This document shows positions 41,650 to 49,699 of a stretch of DNA of 64,000 nt, piece after piece; positions within the stretch are counted from its first letter, which is position 1, and every line of letters begins with the position of its first letter. The notes under the pieces are model-generated. The model was not told where the DNA came from and made no database searches. It worked only from the letters and a program-made list of their open reading frames with translations. The stretch covers positions 31,526 to 95,525 of the forward strand of contig JAUYPV010000046.1 in NCBI GenBank assembly GCA_030697555.1, in the 5' to 3' direction. A program made the position numbers and the translations under genes. The stretch comes from Hyphomonadaceae bacterium. Its GTDB lineage: Bacteria; Pseudomonadota; Alphaproteobacteria; Caulobacterales; Hyphomonadaceae.

Positions 41650-42765
41650 ATGACATCTATATGTGAGTCACGCCGGGCGGAGAGAGGAATCCTCTCCGCC
41701 CGGTTTTTCATTTTGACGGTCGCACTTCTTCTTGCTGCATGCGGCGCAGGTGAGCCAAAGCTTACCTACGAGAACGGAGTCGTCCGCGCTGAAGGTTGGA
41801 GCGGACCTCGGCCGCAAGGCGGATGGGAGAGCGTGCTCGTGATCCGCGCGGGCGATGATCCGTCCGCACCGCTGCTGCTAGGAGAGTATAAAGAGAGCGG
41901 TGGCGTCATCACCTTCACGCCGCGCTTCGAACCATCGCCTGGCGTCGAGCTTCACGTTTCATTCAAACCCATGAATGCCCCGGAAATCTCCGCGACATTC
42001 GGCGAACCGGCGAAAGCGATCGTCGCTACGAACAACGTCGCGCATCTATATCCGTCCTCGGACACGTGGCCGGCCAACACGCTCAAGATGTATGTCGAGT
42101 TCTCCGCGCCGATGTCTGCGGGCGATGCGTACGCGCATATAAGAGTGCTCGACGATCAGGGTCACTTCATCGTCGATCCGTTCGTCACGATCGAGCCAGA
42201 GCTTTGGGATCCGAGCGGGACGCGTCTCACGCTTCTCTTCGATCCTGGACGCATCAAGCGTGGACTTGTCGACAATGAAGAGTCGGGTCCGCCGCTGATG
42301 CCAGGTCGTGTGGCAACCATCGAGGTCGATCCAGCGATGCGCGATGCGACCGGCGCACCACTCGCCGAAAAATTCTCGCGCGAGATTCGAGTCGTCGATG
42401 CGCTCCGCGAAGTGATCGACGTGAAACGCTGGCGCGTCTCTCCACCCTCGTCACCGGGCGCGGATCTCGTCATCGACTTCGATCGTCCGCTCGATCATGC
42501 ACTCGCGCACCGCGCGATTTCGATCACGAGAGGCGGCTCGCCCGTCGCGGGAAAAATCTCGCTTGAGGAAAACGAGACGCGATTCAGATTCACGCCCGAC
42601 ACGTCCTGGCCGCCAGGCCGCCACACGGTCCGCGTCGACGGCGTGATCGAGGATCTCGCCGGCAACCGGCTCGGCAAACTCTTCGACGTCGACACCTCCG
42701 ACCCGCTGCAGTCGGACACTGCGGCGCCCTCGGCGGAGATTCCGTTCGAGGCGCCGGCGCGCTGA
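41650..42765 (+). CDS. Ig-like-domain lipoprotein
   Basis: A 371-residue exported protein. The lipoprotein signal is FFILTVALLLAAC with lipobox LAAC; the mature part has beta-rich stretches with Big/SbsA-type Ig-like features (IDFDRPLDHALAHRAISITRGGSPVAG; FTPDTSWPPGRHTVRVDGVIEDLAGNRLG). The start is awkward: the ATG at 41650 lies before a strong terminator hairpin (41673-41713), which is then inside the first 22 codons, and has no good ribosome-binding site. A TTG in frame after the hairpin would leave a very short signal. It is convergent with the dienelactone hydrolase gene. Confidence 0.72.
   Translation: MTSICESRRAERGILSARFFILTVALLLAACGAGEPKLTYENGVVRAEGWSGPRPQGGWESVLVIRAGDDPSAPLLLGEYKESGGVITFTPRFEPSPGVELHVSFKPMNAPEISATFGEPAKAIVATNNVAHLYPSSDTWPANTLKMYVEFSAPMSAGDAYAHIRVLDDQGHFIVDPFVTIEPELWDPSGTRLTLLFDPGRIKRGLVDNEESGPPLMPGRVATIEVDPAMRDATGAPLAEKFSREIRVVDALREVIDVKRWRVSPPSSPGADLVIDFDRPLDHALAHRAISITRGGSPVAGKISLEENETRFRFTPDTSWPPGRHTVRVDGVIEDLAGNRLGKLFDVDTSDPLQSDTAAPSAEIPFEAPAR
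41673..41713 (+). terminator. Strong intrinsic terminator after the beta-propeller gene
   Basis: CCGGGCGGAGAG (41673-41684) pairs exactly with CTCTCCGCCCGG (41692-41703) across a 7-base loop (AGGAATC), followed by TTTTTCATTTTG. This is the strongest classical terminator in the window. It ends the 40518-41624 transcript and lies inside the 5' end of the next predicted frame. Confidence 0.92.
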
Positions 42766-42874
42766 GGCCCCCTCCCCTGCCCCGCCGGCCGGCCGAGGCG
42801 CAGCTATACCGTTACCCGGGGGTTAAAATCCGGGTCGGGTAATACCGCCCCGGAGGGTCCCGGCGGCGGTAGTG
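42766..42874. other. Convergent gap with a short dyad
   Basis: Between two convergent genes. TTACCCG (42812-42818) can pair with CGGGTAA (42836-42842) and ACCCGG/CCGGGT nests inside. There is no T-run, so terminator function is uncertain. Confidence 0.4.
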
Positions 42875-43582
42875 CTAGCCGACGTGCTTCCGGAAAAAGT
42901 CGAGCGTCCGCTTGTTGGCCATACCCGCATCGCCCGCATGGTAGTGCTTGCCACCATCGCGCGCGAAGGCGTGGTCGCGGCCGGGATACGAGTAGAGGGT
43001 GAAGTTGGGCGCGGTGAGTGCGGCCTTCATCTTGGCCTGGCTGTCCTTGGAGACGAACCCGTCCTCCTCGGCGATGTGGAGCAGCACCGGCTTCTTCGCT
43101 CGGGCCGCGTCGCCCAGGTAGTTGTCGATGCCGACGCCGTAGTAGCCGACGACAGCATCCGCATCGGTCCGTGCGCCCGTCAGGAAGGCCAGCAGGCCGC
43201 CTAGGCAGTAGCCCACGGCGCCTACCTTCGGATGGCCCTCGCCGCGCACCCAGGCGATCGTGGCGGCGATGTCCTCCACGCCTTTGTCGACGTTGAACGC
43301 CTTGAAGTACGAGAACGCTTTCTCCCATTCCGCATCGGTCTGGTCGGTGATGTCGATGCCGGGCTGGATGCGCCAGAACAGGTCCGGGCAGACGGCGGTG
43401 TAGCCTTCCTCGGCGAGTGAATCGGTGATGTCCCGCATCACCTTGTTGACGCCGAAGATCTCCTGGATGACCACGATTGCTGACTTGGGGGCCGGTCCGC
43501 CCTTCTTGGCGTCGGCGACGTAGGCACCGAACGACCCGTCCTTGCCCTGGCCCCCACTTGGGATTGTCACCCTGCGGCCCAT
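42875..43582 (-). CDS. Dienelactone hydrolase family protein
   Basis: A 235-residue alpha/beta hydrolase. The Cys nucleophile is C126 (GYCLGG), acid D174 (AEEDGFV), base H204 (GRDHAF), and E41 (VVIQEIFGVN) is the conserved partner of the Cys in dienelactone hydrolases. Substrates are enol-lactones in aromatic catabolism or related esters; none is indicated by neighbours. I choose the ATG at 43582 (MGRRVTIPSG); the upstream frame is the mnmE promoter region. Confidence 0.88.
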   Translation of the reverse strand: MGRRVTIPSGGQGKDGSFGAYVADAKKGGPAPKSAIVVIQEIFGVNKVMRDITDSLAEEGYTAVCPDLFWRIQPGIDITDQTDAEWEKAFSYFKAFNVDKGVEDIAATIAWVRGEGHPKVGAVGYCLGGLLAFLTGARTDADAVVGYYGVGIDNYLGDAARAKKPVLLHIAEEDGFVSKDSQAKMKAALTAPNFTLYSYPGRDHAFARDGGKHYHAGDAGMANKRTLDFFRKHVG

Positions 43583-43672
43583 CGCGAACTCCGGCTTCTG
43601 GATTGTTGGTAGTGCGAGTTGTAGTGCTCGAAGGTCCCGGCGCAAGCGAGCGCCCGGCACTACCGGAGCCAC

Positions 43673-45043
43673 ATGCGCGGCACTACCGACACGATCATCG
43701 CGCTGGCCAGCGGTTCAGGCCGTGCAGGCGTCGCGGTAGTGCGCGTGTCGGGACCAGGCGCGCTGGGCGTGCTCGCCCATTTTTCCGATGAGACGGCGCC
43801 CCAGCCGCGTCGCGCCACAGTGCGCGTGCTCCATGACTCGGAGCGTCAGTTTCTCGACGAAGCGATCGTCCTCTGGATGCCGGGGCCCAACTCCTTCACC
43901 GGCGAAGACACCGTCGAATTCCACCTGCATGGCGGGCCCGCGATCGTCGAAGCGCTACTCGCCTCGGCGTTGAATTCGCGTCTCTGTAGAATTGCCGATC
44001 CAGGCGAATTCACGCGGCGCGCCTTTGACGCCGGACGCCTCGATCTCACACAGGCAGAAGCGATTTCCGACCTCATAGATGCGGAAACGGAAGGCCAGAG
44101 ACGACAGGCCGCGAGGCTCTATCAGGGCGAAGCCGCAAGGGTTTTCGAGGGCTGGCGCGGTCTTCTGATGTCCGCGATGGCGGCCCTCGAAGCCTCGATC
44201 GACTTTCCCGACGAGGCCGATATTCCCGGCGAGGTGGATCTCACCGCCCTCGAACCCATCGAAGCCCTCGCCCACGAGCTGGAATCCGCCCTCGGCGACG
44301 CCTCCCGGCTCCGTTCGGTCCGCGAAGGCTTCCGAATCGCCATCCTCGGCCCCCCCAACGCCGGTAAGTCCAGCGTGATGAATCGCCTGGCGCGGAGGGA
44401 TGCCGCGATAGTTTCCCCCATCGCGGGAACTACCCGTGATGTAGTAGAAGTACGACTGGTACTATCCGGCTTCACTACCTGGTTTGCGGACACCGCAGGC
44501 CTCCGTGAAGCCTCCGACGCCATCGAGGCGGAGGGGGTCATGCGCGCCCTGGCCCGCGCCGAGGAGGCAGACCTCCGAATCTGGGTGGTGGATGCTTCTC
44601 GAAACGGGATGACCGATGTTTCACGTGAAACATCGGTCGCCGGATCGCCCGAGACGAGAGTCCGGACTGGAGATCTGATCGTCCTCAACAAGGCCGACCT
44701 GCTCGCCTCGACCCCGGCGGCGGGTTCGGAGGACGCGTTCGTGGTCTCGGCCAAGACCGGGGCGGGATTCGACGCCTTCGAGCGGCGGCTAACGCAGATC
44801 GTCAGGGAGCGGCTCGAGGCGGACGAGGCCCCGCTGGTCACGCGGGCACGTCACCGCGATCTAGTCGAGCAGGCGCTGGCTGCCATCGAGCGGGCGCTGG
44901 AGGGGGCAAGGATCGGCATTGGGGCCGAGCTGGTGTCGGAAGACCTTCGGCTGGCCGCCCGCGCCTTGGGCCGCATCACCGGGTCGATAGATGCCGAGGA
45001 TCTGCTCGACCGGATCTTCTCCCAGTTCTGCGTCGGCAAGTGA
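43673..45043 (+). CDS. mnmE: tRNA modification GTPase MnmE (TrmE)
   Basis: A 456-residue GTPase that with MnmG makes the wobble-U34 carboxymethylaminomethyl modification. The N-terminal tetrahydrofolate domain begins TDTIIALASGSGRAGVAVVR. The G domain shows G1 LGPPNAGKSSVMN, G2 AGTTRDVVE, G3 FADTAGLRE and G4 VLNKADLL. The C-terminus is FCVGK, the CxGK motif carrying the catalytic Cys. A parS site within the G domain (44617-44632) is read as D-V-S-R-E-T. It is divergent from the dienelactone hydrolase gene. Confidence 0.96.
   Translation: MRGTTDTIIALASGSGRAGVAVVRVSGPGALGVLAHFSDETAPQPRRATVRVLHDSERQFLDEAIVLWMPGPNSFTGEDTVEFHLHGGPAIVEALLASALNSRLCRIADPGEFTRRAFDAGRLDLTQAEAISDLIDAETEGQRRQAARLYQGEAARVFEGWRGLLMSAMAALEASIDFPDEADIPGEVDLTALEPIEALAHELESALGDASRLRSVREGFRIAILGPPNAGKSSVMNRLARRDAAIVSPIAGTTRDVVEVRLVLSGFTTWFADTAGLREASDAIEAEGVMRALARAEEADLRIWVVDASRNGMTDVSRETSVAGSPETRVRTGDLIVLNKADLLASTPAAGSEDAFVVSAKTGAGFDAFERRLTQIVRERLEADEAPLVTRARHRDLVEQALAAIERALEGARIGIGAELVSEDLRLAARALGRITGSIDAEDLLDRIFSQFCVGK
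44611..44638. promoter_or_regulatory. parS: parS site 1, perfect, inside mnmE
   Basis: TGTTTCACGTGAAACA at 44617-44632 matches the bacterial ParB consensus exactly, and symmetry continues with GACCGA/TCGGTC to a perfect 28-bp palindrome (44611-44638). It lies in coding sequence. Confidence 0.95.
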
Positions 45044-45108
45044 CTAGCTCGCGCTAGAGGCGTTTGGGGTCTCTCGAATCGACCGGGCCGGATTTGGTCA
45101 ATTGCAGA

Positions 45109-45124
45109 TGTTTCACGTGAAACG
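45109..45124. promoter_or_regulatory. parS: parS site 2, between mnmE and mnmG
   Basis: TGTTTCACGTGAAACG, one mismatch (last base) from the consensus, in the non-coding gap 45044-45289. The rest of this 246-base gap shows nothing else I can name. Confidence 0.88.
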
Positions 45125-45289
45125 CTCGCCTGTACCGGGAAGTGACGAGACTGGCGAAACCCTGAGCGACACCCTTCCAGGCCACCAGTACCAGCGGTGA
45201 CATGCCTGCATCTAGGACATGCGAATCACCTCGACGCAGGCCTTCGCCTCCCTTAGATGATCGCGATCATCCACAGGCAGCCGCCGCTC

Positions 45290-47164
45290 ATGCAAACGCC
45301 ATCGGCAACATACGACGTCATCGTCATTGGGGGGGGTCACGCCGGCGCCGAAGCCGCGGCGGCGGCCGCCCGATTCGGGGCGAAGACCGCTCTGGTCACA
45401 CACAAGCTTTCGACTATCGGCGAGATGTCTTGCAACCCGGCCATTGGGGGCCTGGGAAAAGGCCACCTGGTCCGGGAAGTCGACGCGCTGGACGGGGTCA
45501 TGGGCCGGGCCGCCGACCGGGGCGGCATCCAGTTCCGGATGCTCAACCGCTCCAAGGGTCCTGCCGTTCGAGGCCCCCGGACCCAGGCGGACCGGAAGCT
45601 CTATCGCGAGGCGGTACAGTCCATCCTGTCAGAATACGAGACCCTGACCCTCATCGAAGACGGGGTTGAAGACCTGATCGTCGAGGACGGCAAAGTCGCG
45701 GGCGTCATCGGTCTCTCGGGCCGGAGCTGGCGCGCCGGGGCCGTGGTCGTCACGACGGGCACCTTCCTAAAAGGCCTGATCCATATCGGCGAGAAGCGCA
45801 TCCCCGCCGGCCGCGTCGGCGAGGCGCCCGCCATCGGCCTGTCGGATCGCCTCTATGGACTGGGCATGCAGATGGGCAGGCTCAAGACCGGCACGCCGGC
45901 CCGGCTTAACGGCAAGACCATCGACTGGACCAATATCGAGATGCAGGCGGCCGATGACGAGCCGATCCCGTTCTCGTTCCTGACGGACAAGATCACCGTT
46001 CCGCAGATCGCCTGCGGGATCACCTGGACCTCGTCCGAGGTCCACAAGGTGATTGGCGACAACATCACCAAGTCGGCCGTGTACTCCGGCGCCATCGCCG
46101 GACGCGGGCCGCGCTATTGCCCGTCCATCGAGGACAAGGTGAAGCGGTTCGCTGATCGCGACCGGCATCAGATCTTCCTTGAGCCAGAAGGCTTGGACGA
46201 CGATACGATCTATCCGAACGGGATATCGACCTCGCTGCCGGAAGACGTCCAGGAAGCCTTCATTCGCAAGATCCCCGGCCTCGAGCGGGTCGAGATCAAA
46301 CGGTTCGGCTACGCCATCGAATACGACTATGTGGACCCCCGCGAACTGGACCCCACCCTCGGCGTGAAGCGCATGCCGGGTCTCTACCTGGCGGGCCAGA
46401 TCAACGGGACGACGGGATACGAGGAAGCGGCCGGGCAAGGTTTGGTGGCCGGCCTCAATGCTGCCCGATACGCCGCCGGATCGGATCCTTTCATCATCGA
46501 TCGGAGCCGCGCCTATATCGGCGTGATGATCGATGACCTGGTCACTCGAGGCGTCTCCGAGCCGTACCGGATGTTCACGTCCCGGGCCGAGTACCGGCTG
46601 ACGCTCCGTGCCGACAACGCCGATCAGCGCCTGACCCCGGACGGCCTCGCCGCCGGCGTCGTCGGCTCGACCCGGCAAAACTCGTTTCACGTGAAACGCG
46701 AATCGATCGAGACGGCACGGTCTAGACTGGCCGGACTGAGTCTCACTCCGAACGAAGCGAACGGCCACGGGATCGGGGTCAAGCTCGACGGCCGGCGGCG
46801 GTCGGCCACGGAGCTACTGGCCTATGGCGGGGTCAACTTCGGGTCGCTGATTCGGATCTGGCCGGAGCTGGGCGGGACCCACAAACAGGTCGCCGAGCAG
46901 ATGGAAATCGAGGCGGCCTATGCCGGCTATCTCGACCGCCAGGAGGCGGACATCGTCGCCTTCCGGAAGGACGAGGACATGCGCCTTCCGGCCGACCTCG
47001 ACTACCGGGTGATCGGCGGTCTTTCGAACGAGGCCAAGGACAAGCTCACCACCGTACGGCCCGCGACACTTGGCCAGGCGGCCCGGATCGAAGGCCTGAC
47101 GCCTGGGGCCATGACGGCCCTGCTGGGCCACCTGAAGCGGTCCGCCAAGGCGGCGACCGGTTGA
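45290..47164 (+). CDS. mnmG: tRNA uridine-5-carboxymethylaminomethyl modification enzyme MnmG (GidA)
   Basis: A 624-residue FAD enzyme, partner of MnmE. The dinucleotide-binding start is [23 protein letters not shown], with [22 protein letters not shown] and [26 protein letters not shown] as family signatures. The frame opens 33 bases earlier (ATG at 45257), but 45290 gives the usual distance to the FAD motif. The parS site at 46683-46698 is read as S-F-H-V-K-R near residue 470, a short non-conserved insertion. Confidence 0.96.
   Translation: MQTPSATYDVIVIGGGHAGAEAAAAAARFGAKTALVTHKLSTIGEMSCNPAIGGLGKGHLVREVDALDGVMGRAADRGGIQFRMLNRSKGPAVRGPRTQADRKLYREAVQSILSEYETLTLIEDGVEDLIVEDGKVAGVIGLSGRSWRAGAVVVTTGTFLKGLIHIGEKRIPAGRVGEAPAIGLSDRLYGLGMQMGRLKTGTPARLNGKTIDWTNIEMQAADDEPIPFSFLTDKITVPQIACGITWTSSEVHKVIGDNITKSAVYSGAIAGRGPRYCPSIEDKVKRFADRDRHQIFLEPEGLDDDTIYPNGISTSLPEDVQEAFIRKIPGLERVEIKRFGYAIEYDYVDPRELDPTLGVKRMPGLYLAGQINGTTGYEEAAGQGLVAGLNAARYAAGSDPFIIDRSRAYIGVMIDDLVTRGVSEPYRMFTSRAEYRLTLRADNADQRLTPDGLAAGVVGSTRQNSFHVKRESIETARSRLAGLSLTPNEANGHGIGVKLDGRRRSATELLAYGGVNFGSLIRIWPELGGTHKQVAEQMEIEAAYAGYLDRQEADIVAFRKDEDMRLPADLDYRVIGGLSNEAKDKLTTVRPATLGQAARIEGLTPGAMTALLGHLKRSAKAATG
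46683..46698. promoter_or_regulatory. parS: parS site 3, inside mnmG
   Basis: CGTTTCACGTGAAACG is a perfect 16-bp palindrome, with one symmetric change at each end from the parS consensus. Confidence 0.85.
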
Positions 47165-47237
47165 TGCCCCGCCAGTCGAGATCGTTTTCTCGGATGTGCC
47201 AAGCGCTATCCGTGGCCCACTCTGGGGTCCTCAGCAC

Positions 47238-47891
47238 ATGAGTTTTCCGGCTACTGACGGGGATGGATTCGGCCCGGAAGACGTGGTCCGGCAGACCGGC
47301 GTTTCACGTGAAACATTGTCTAAAATTCATGCCTATCTCGGCGTGCTCGACGAATGGCGGGAGCGAATCAATCTGATCGGGCCGGGCGAGGGTCGGCACC
47401 TCTGGCGGCGGCATGTGCTGGATTCCCTTCAGCTCCTCGAACAAATTTCTCCAGACGACAAATTGGTCGCAGACTTGGGTTCCGGGGCTGGGTTCCCGGG
47501 GCTGGCGCTGGCCTGTGCGCTGGCGGACCGGGCAGGGGCTTCGGTGACCCTGGTCGAGAAAAGCCCCCGAAAAACCGAGTTCCTGAAGGCCGTCATCGCC
47601 GGGGTCGGCCTGCCTGCCCGGGTCTTGAATCTCAGGATTGAGGAGGCGCCTGGGGACCGGTTCGACGTGGTCACGGCTCGGGCATTAGCCCCTTTGCCCA
47701 AACTATTGGGTTACGCGCACGGCTGGCTGAAACCTTCTGGTAAGGCCCTGCTGATGAAAGGTAGGGACGCGGTCACAGAATTGACCCTGGCCCGGGAATC
47801 CTGGACTTTCGACTCGTCCTCCAGACCCAGCCTGAGCAGTCCCGAAGGACAGATTCTCACAGTTTCGGCAATCAAGCCGCGGAGGGGCTGA
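47238..47891 (+). CDS. rsmG: 16S rRNA m7G527 methyltransferase RsmG (GidB)
   Basis: A 217-residue Rossmann methyltransferase. SAM motif LVADLGSGAGFPGLALACALA and VEKSPRKTEFLKAVI are diagnostic; the start MSFPATDGDGFG at 47238 has family-like length. The parS site 47300-47315 is read as G-V-S-R-E-T-L in the N-terminal helix, the VSRET signature common in alphaproteobacterial RsmG. Its TGA shares the A with the parA ATG (TGATG). Confidence 0.95.
   Translation: MSFPATDGDGFGPEDVVRQTGVSRETLSKIHAYLGVLDEWRERINLIGPGEGRHLWRRHVLDSLQLLEQISPDDKLVADLGSGAGFPGLALACALADRAGASVTLVEKSPRKTEFLKAVIAGVGLPARVLNLRIEEAPGDRFDVVTARALAPLPKLLGYAHGWLKPSGKALLMKGRDAVTELTLARESWTFDSSSRPSLSSPEGQILTVSAIKPRRG
47300..47315. promoter_or_regulatory. 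parS: parS site 4, inside rsmG
   Basis: CGTTTCACGTGAAACA, one mismatch from the consensus, at the 5' end of rsmG. Confidence 0.88.
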
Positions 47892-48682
47892 TGCGCGTTA
47901 TCGCGGTCGCCAACCAGAAAGGCGGGGTGGGCAAGACCACCACCGCAATCAATCTCGGGACCGCGCTCGCGGCCGTGGGAAAGCGCGTCCTCGTTATGGA
48001 TTGCGACGCCCAGGGCAACGCGTCGACCGGTCTTGGGGTCGAGCCAGTTTCACGTCGCAAGACCAGCTACGATGTTCTCGTGGGCGAGGGGACGCTGCTC
48101 GAAGCGATCATCCCGACCAAGGTGCCGAACCTTGATCTCGTGCCCGGCGATGAAAACCTCGCCGGCGTCGAGACGATGATCCACAACGACCCGCAGAAGA
48201 ATTTCAAACTCAAGCAGGCCTTCGATCTCTATCGCATGACGGGCGCGGGCTCGCCTTACGATACCGTGCTGATCGACTGCCCGCCCTCTCTCTCTACGGT
48301 GACGATCAATGCGATGGTTGCCTCGAACGCGGTGCTCGTTCCTCTGCAGTGCGAGTTCCTCGCGCTCGAAGGCCTCTCGCAACTTCTGCGTACTGTCGAC
48401 CTCGTGCGCACTGCGCTCAATCCCGATCTCGAGATCCAGGGCGTCGTGCTGACCATGTACGACAAGCGCAACAAACTGTCCGACCAGGTCGCCAGCGAAG
48501 TGCGCAGCTTCTTTGGCGCGAAAGTTTATCAGACGGTGATCCCGCGGAACGTAAGGCTTTCCGAGGCGCCGTCCTTCGGACTGCCCGCGATTCTCTACGA
48601 CCATAAATGTTCTGGTAGTGAGGCTTACATAATGCTTGCGCAGGAACTCATGCAACGCGAACGCGAGAGGACTGCGGCGTGA
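47891..48682 (+). CDS. parA: Chromosome partitioning ATPase ParA
   Basis: A 263-residue Walker-type ATPase that moves the duplicated origin. The deviant Walker A is NQKGGVGKTTTAINLGTALA, Walker B is DTVLIDCPPSLS, with VIPRNVRLSEAPSFGLPAILYD at the C-terminal side. It lacks an N-terminal HTH, as in chromosomal ParA/Soj. The start is fused to the rsmG stop (TGATG) and the stop to the parB start (GTGA), so rsmG-parA-parB are coupled. Confidence 0.97.
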   Translation: MRVIAVANQKGGVGKTTTAINLGTALAAVGKRVLVMDCDAQGNASTGLGVEPVSRRKTSYDVLVGEGTLLEAIIPTKVPNLDLVPGDENLAGVETMIHNDPQKNFKLKQAFDLYRMTGAGSPYDTVLIDCPPSLSTVTINAMVASNAVLVPLQCEFLALEGLSQLLRTVDLVRTALNPDLEIQGVVLTMYDKRNKLSDQVASEVRSFFGAKVYQTVIPRNVRLSEAPSFGLPAILYDHKCSGSEAYIMLAQELMQRERERTAA

Positions 48683-49641
48683 CTCAACCACAAAAACAGG
48701 CACGGCTCGGACGGGGATTGTCCGCTCTGCTCGGCGACTACGCCGGCGCCCGCAACGCCATCGACGCGACGACTGCCAGCGTCACGGCCGGCGAGGGCGC
48801 TGCCGGGGAAGTGCTCGCTGCATCCGAGATCGCGATCGATCGCATCATCCCGAATCCCAAGCAGCCGCGCCGCACGTTCGTCGAGTCCGAACTCGACGAG
48901 CTGTCAGAATCGATCCGCGCGAAGGGCGTACTCCAGGCCATCCTGGTACGGCCCGACCCTACCAACCCCGAGATGTTCGAAATCATCGCCGGGGAGCGCC
49001 GCTGGAGGGCTGCCCGCCGCGCCGGTCTTACCGTCATTCCGGCTGTCGTCCGTCACATGGACGATCGCGAAGTTCTCGAGATCGCGATCATCGAGAACGT
49101 GCAACGCGCCGACCTCAACCCGGTCGAGGAAGCTGAAGCCTACAAGGCGCTGATCGACCGCTTCGGCCGCACGCAGGAATCTGTCGCGACCCAGGTCGGC
49201 AAGAGCCGCGAGCATGTGTCGAACACGCTGCGTCTTCTCAACCTGCCCGACGAAGTGCGCGAGCATGTGCGGGAAGGGCGTCTCAGCGCCGGCCATGGCC
49301 GCGCGCTGCTGAAGACTCAGGACCCGTCCGCCCTCGCCCTCACCGTCATCGCAAAAGCTCTTTCGGTGCGAGACACCGAAGCACTTGCGAAGGGCGACAA
49401 GGCCGCGAGCTTGCCGCGTTCTTCGTCATCGTCTTCGTCGTCGGTTGGCGACAAGGACGTCGATACGAAAGCGCTCGAACTCGACCTACAACGCTCGCTC
49501 GGCCTCGACGTCGACATCCGTCACATCAACGGCAAGGGCGGCGAGGTTCGCATCAAGTACGCGAAGCTGGAACAGCTCGACGAGATCTGCCGCCTGCTCT
49601 CGCGACCGCGCATTATCGCCGATAGCGAGCCGGTCGCGTAG
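48679..49641 (+). CDS. parB: Chromosome partitioning protein ParB
   Basis: A 320-residue CTPase and parS-binding clamp. LGRGLSALLGD (N-terminal ParA-contact region), IIPNPKQPRRTF, the CTP-binding GERRWRAARRAGLTVIP and an HTH (ESVATQVGKSREHVSNTLRLLNLP) are visible. A poly-Ser linker (RSSSSSSSSVGDKD) at about residues 248-262 joins the C-terminal dimer domain. It starts with a GTG at 48679, overlapping parA. The cognate parS sites are in the genes just upstream. Confidence 0.97.
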   Translation: MTQPQKQARLGRGLSALLGDYAGARNAIDATTASVTAGEGAAGEVLAASEIAIDRIIPNPKQPRRTFVESELDELSESIRAKGVLQAILVRPDPTNPEMFEIIAGERRWRAARRAGLTVIPAVVRHMDDREVLEIAIIENVQRADLNPVEEAEAYKALIDRFGRTQESVATQVGKSREHVSNTLRLLNLPDEVREHVREGRLSAGHGRALLKTQDPSALALTVIAKALSVRDTEALAKGDKAASLPRSSSSSSSSVGDKDVDTKALELDLQRSLGLDVDIRHINGKGGEVRIKYAKLEQLDEICRLLSRPRIIADSEPVA

Positions 49642-49652
49642 GACAACGCATC

Positions 49653-49668
49653 TGTTTCACGTGGAACA
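49653..49668. promoter_or_regulatory. parS: parS site 5, variant, just after parB
   Basis: TGTTTCACGTGGAACA, one mismatch (A to G at position 12) from the consensus. It lies 12 bases after the parB stop and directly abuts the terminator stem at 49669. Confidence 0.75.
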
Positions 49669-49699
49669 GGGCGGCGGTAACTCGCCGCCCTTTTCTTTT
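49669..49699 (+). terminator. Intrinsic terminator after parB
   Basis: GGGCGGCG (49669-49676) pairs with CGCCGCCC (49683-49690) around a 6-base loop, followed by TTTTCTTTT (49691-49699). The T-run ends at the stop of the convergent holA gene. Confidence 0.92.

Noticed and set aside
48046..48060. TTTCACGTCGC in parA, looking like part of a parS site
   Set aside because: Only the left half of the palindrome matches; the right half is not complementary, so it is not a parS site.
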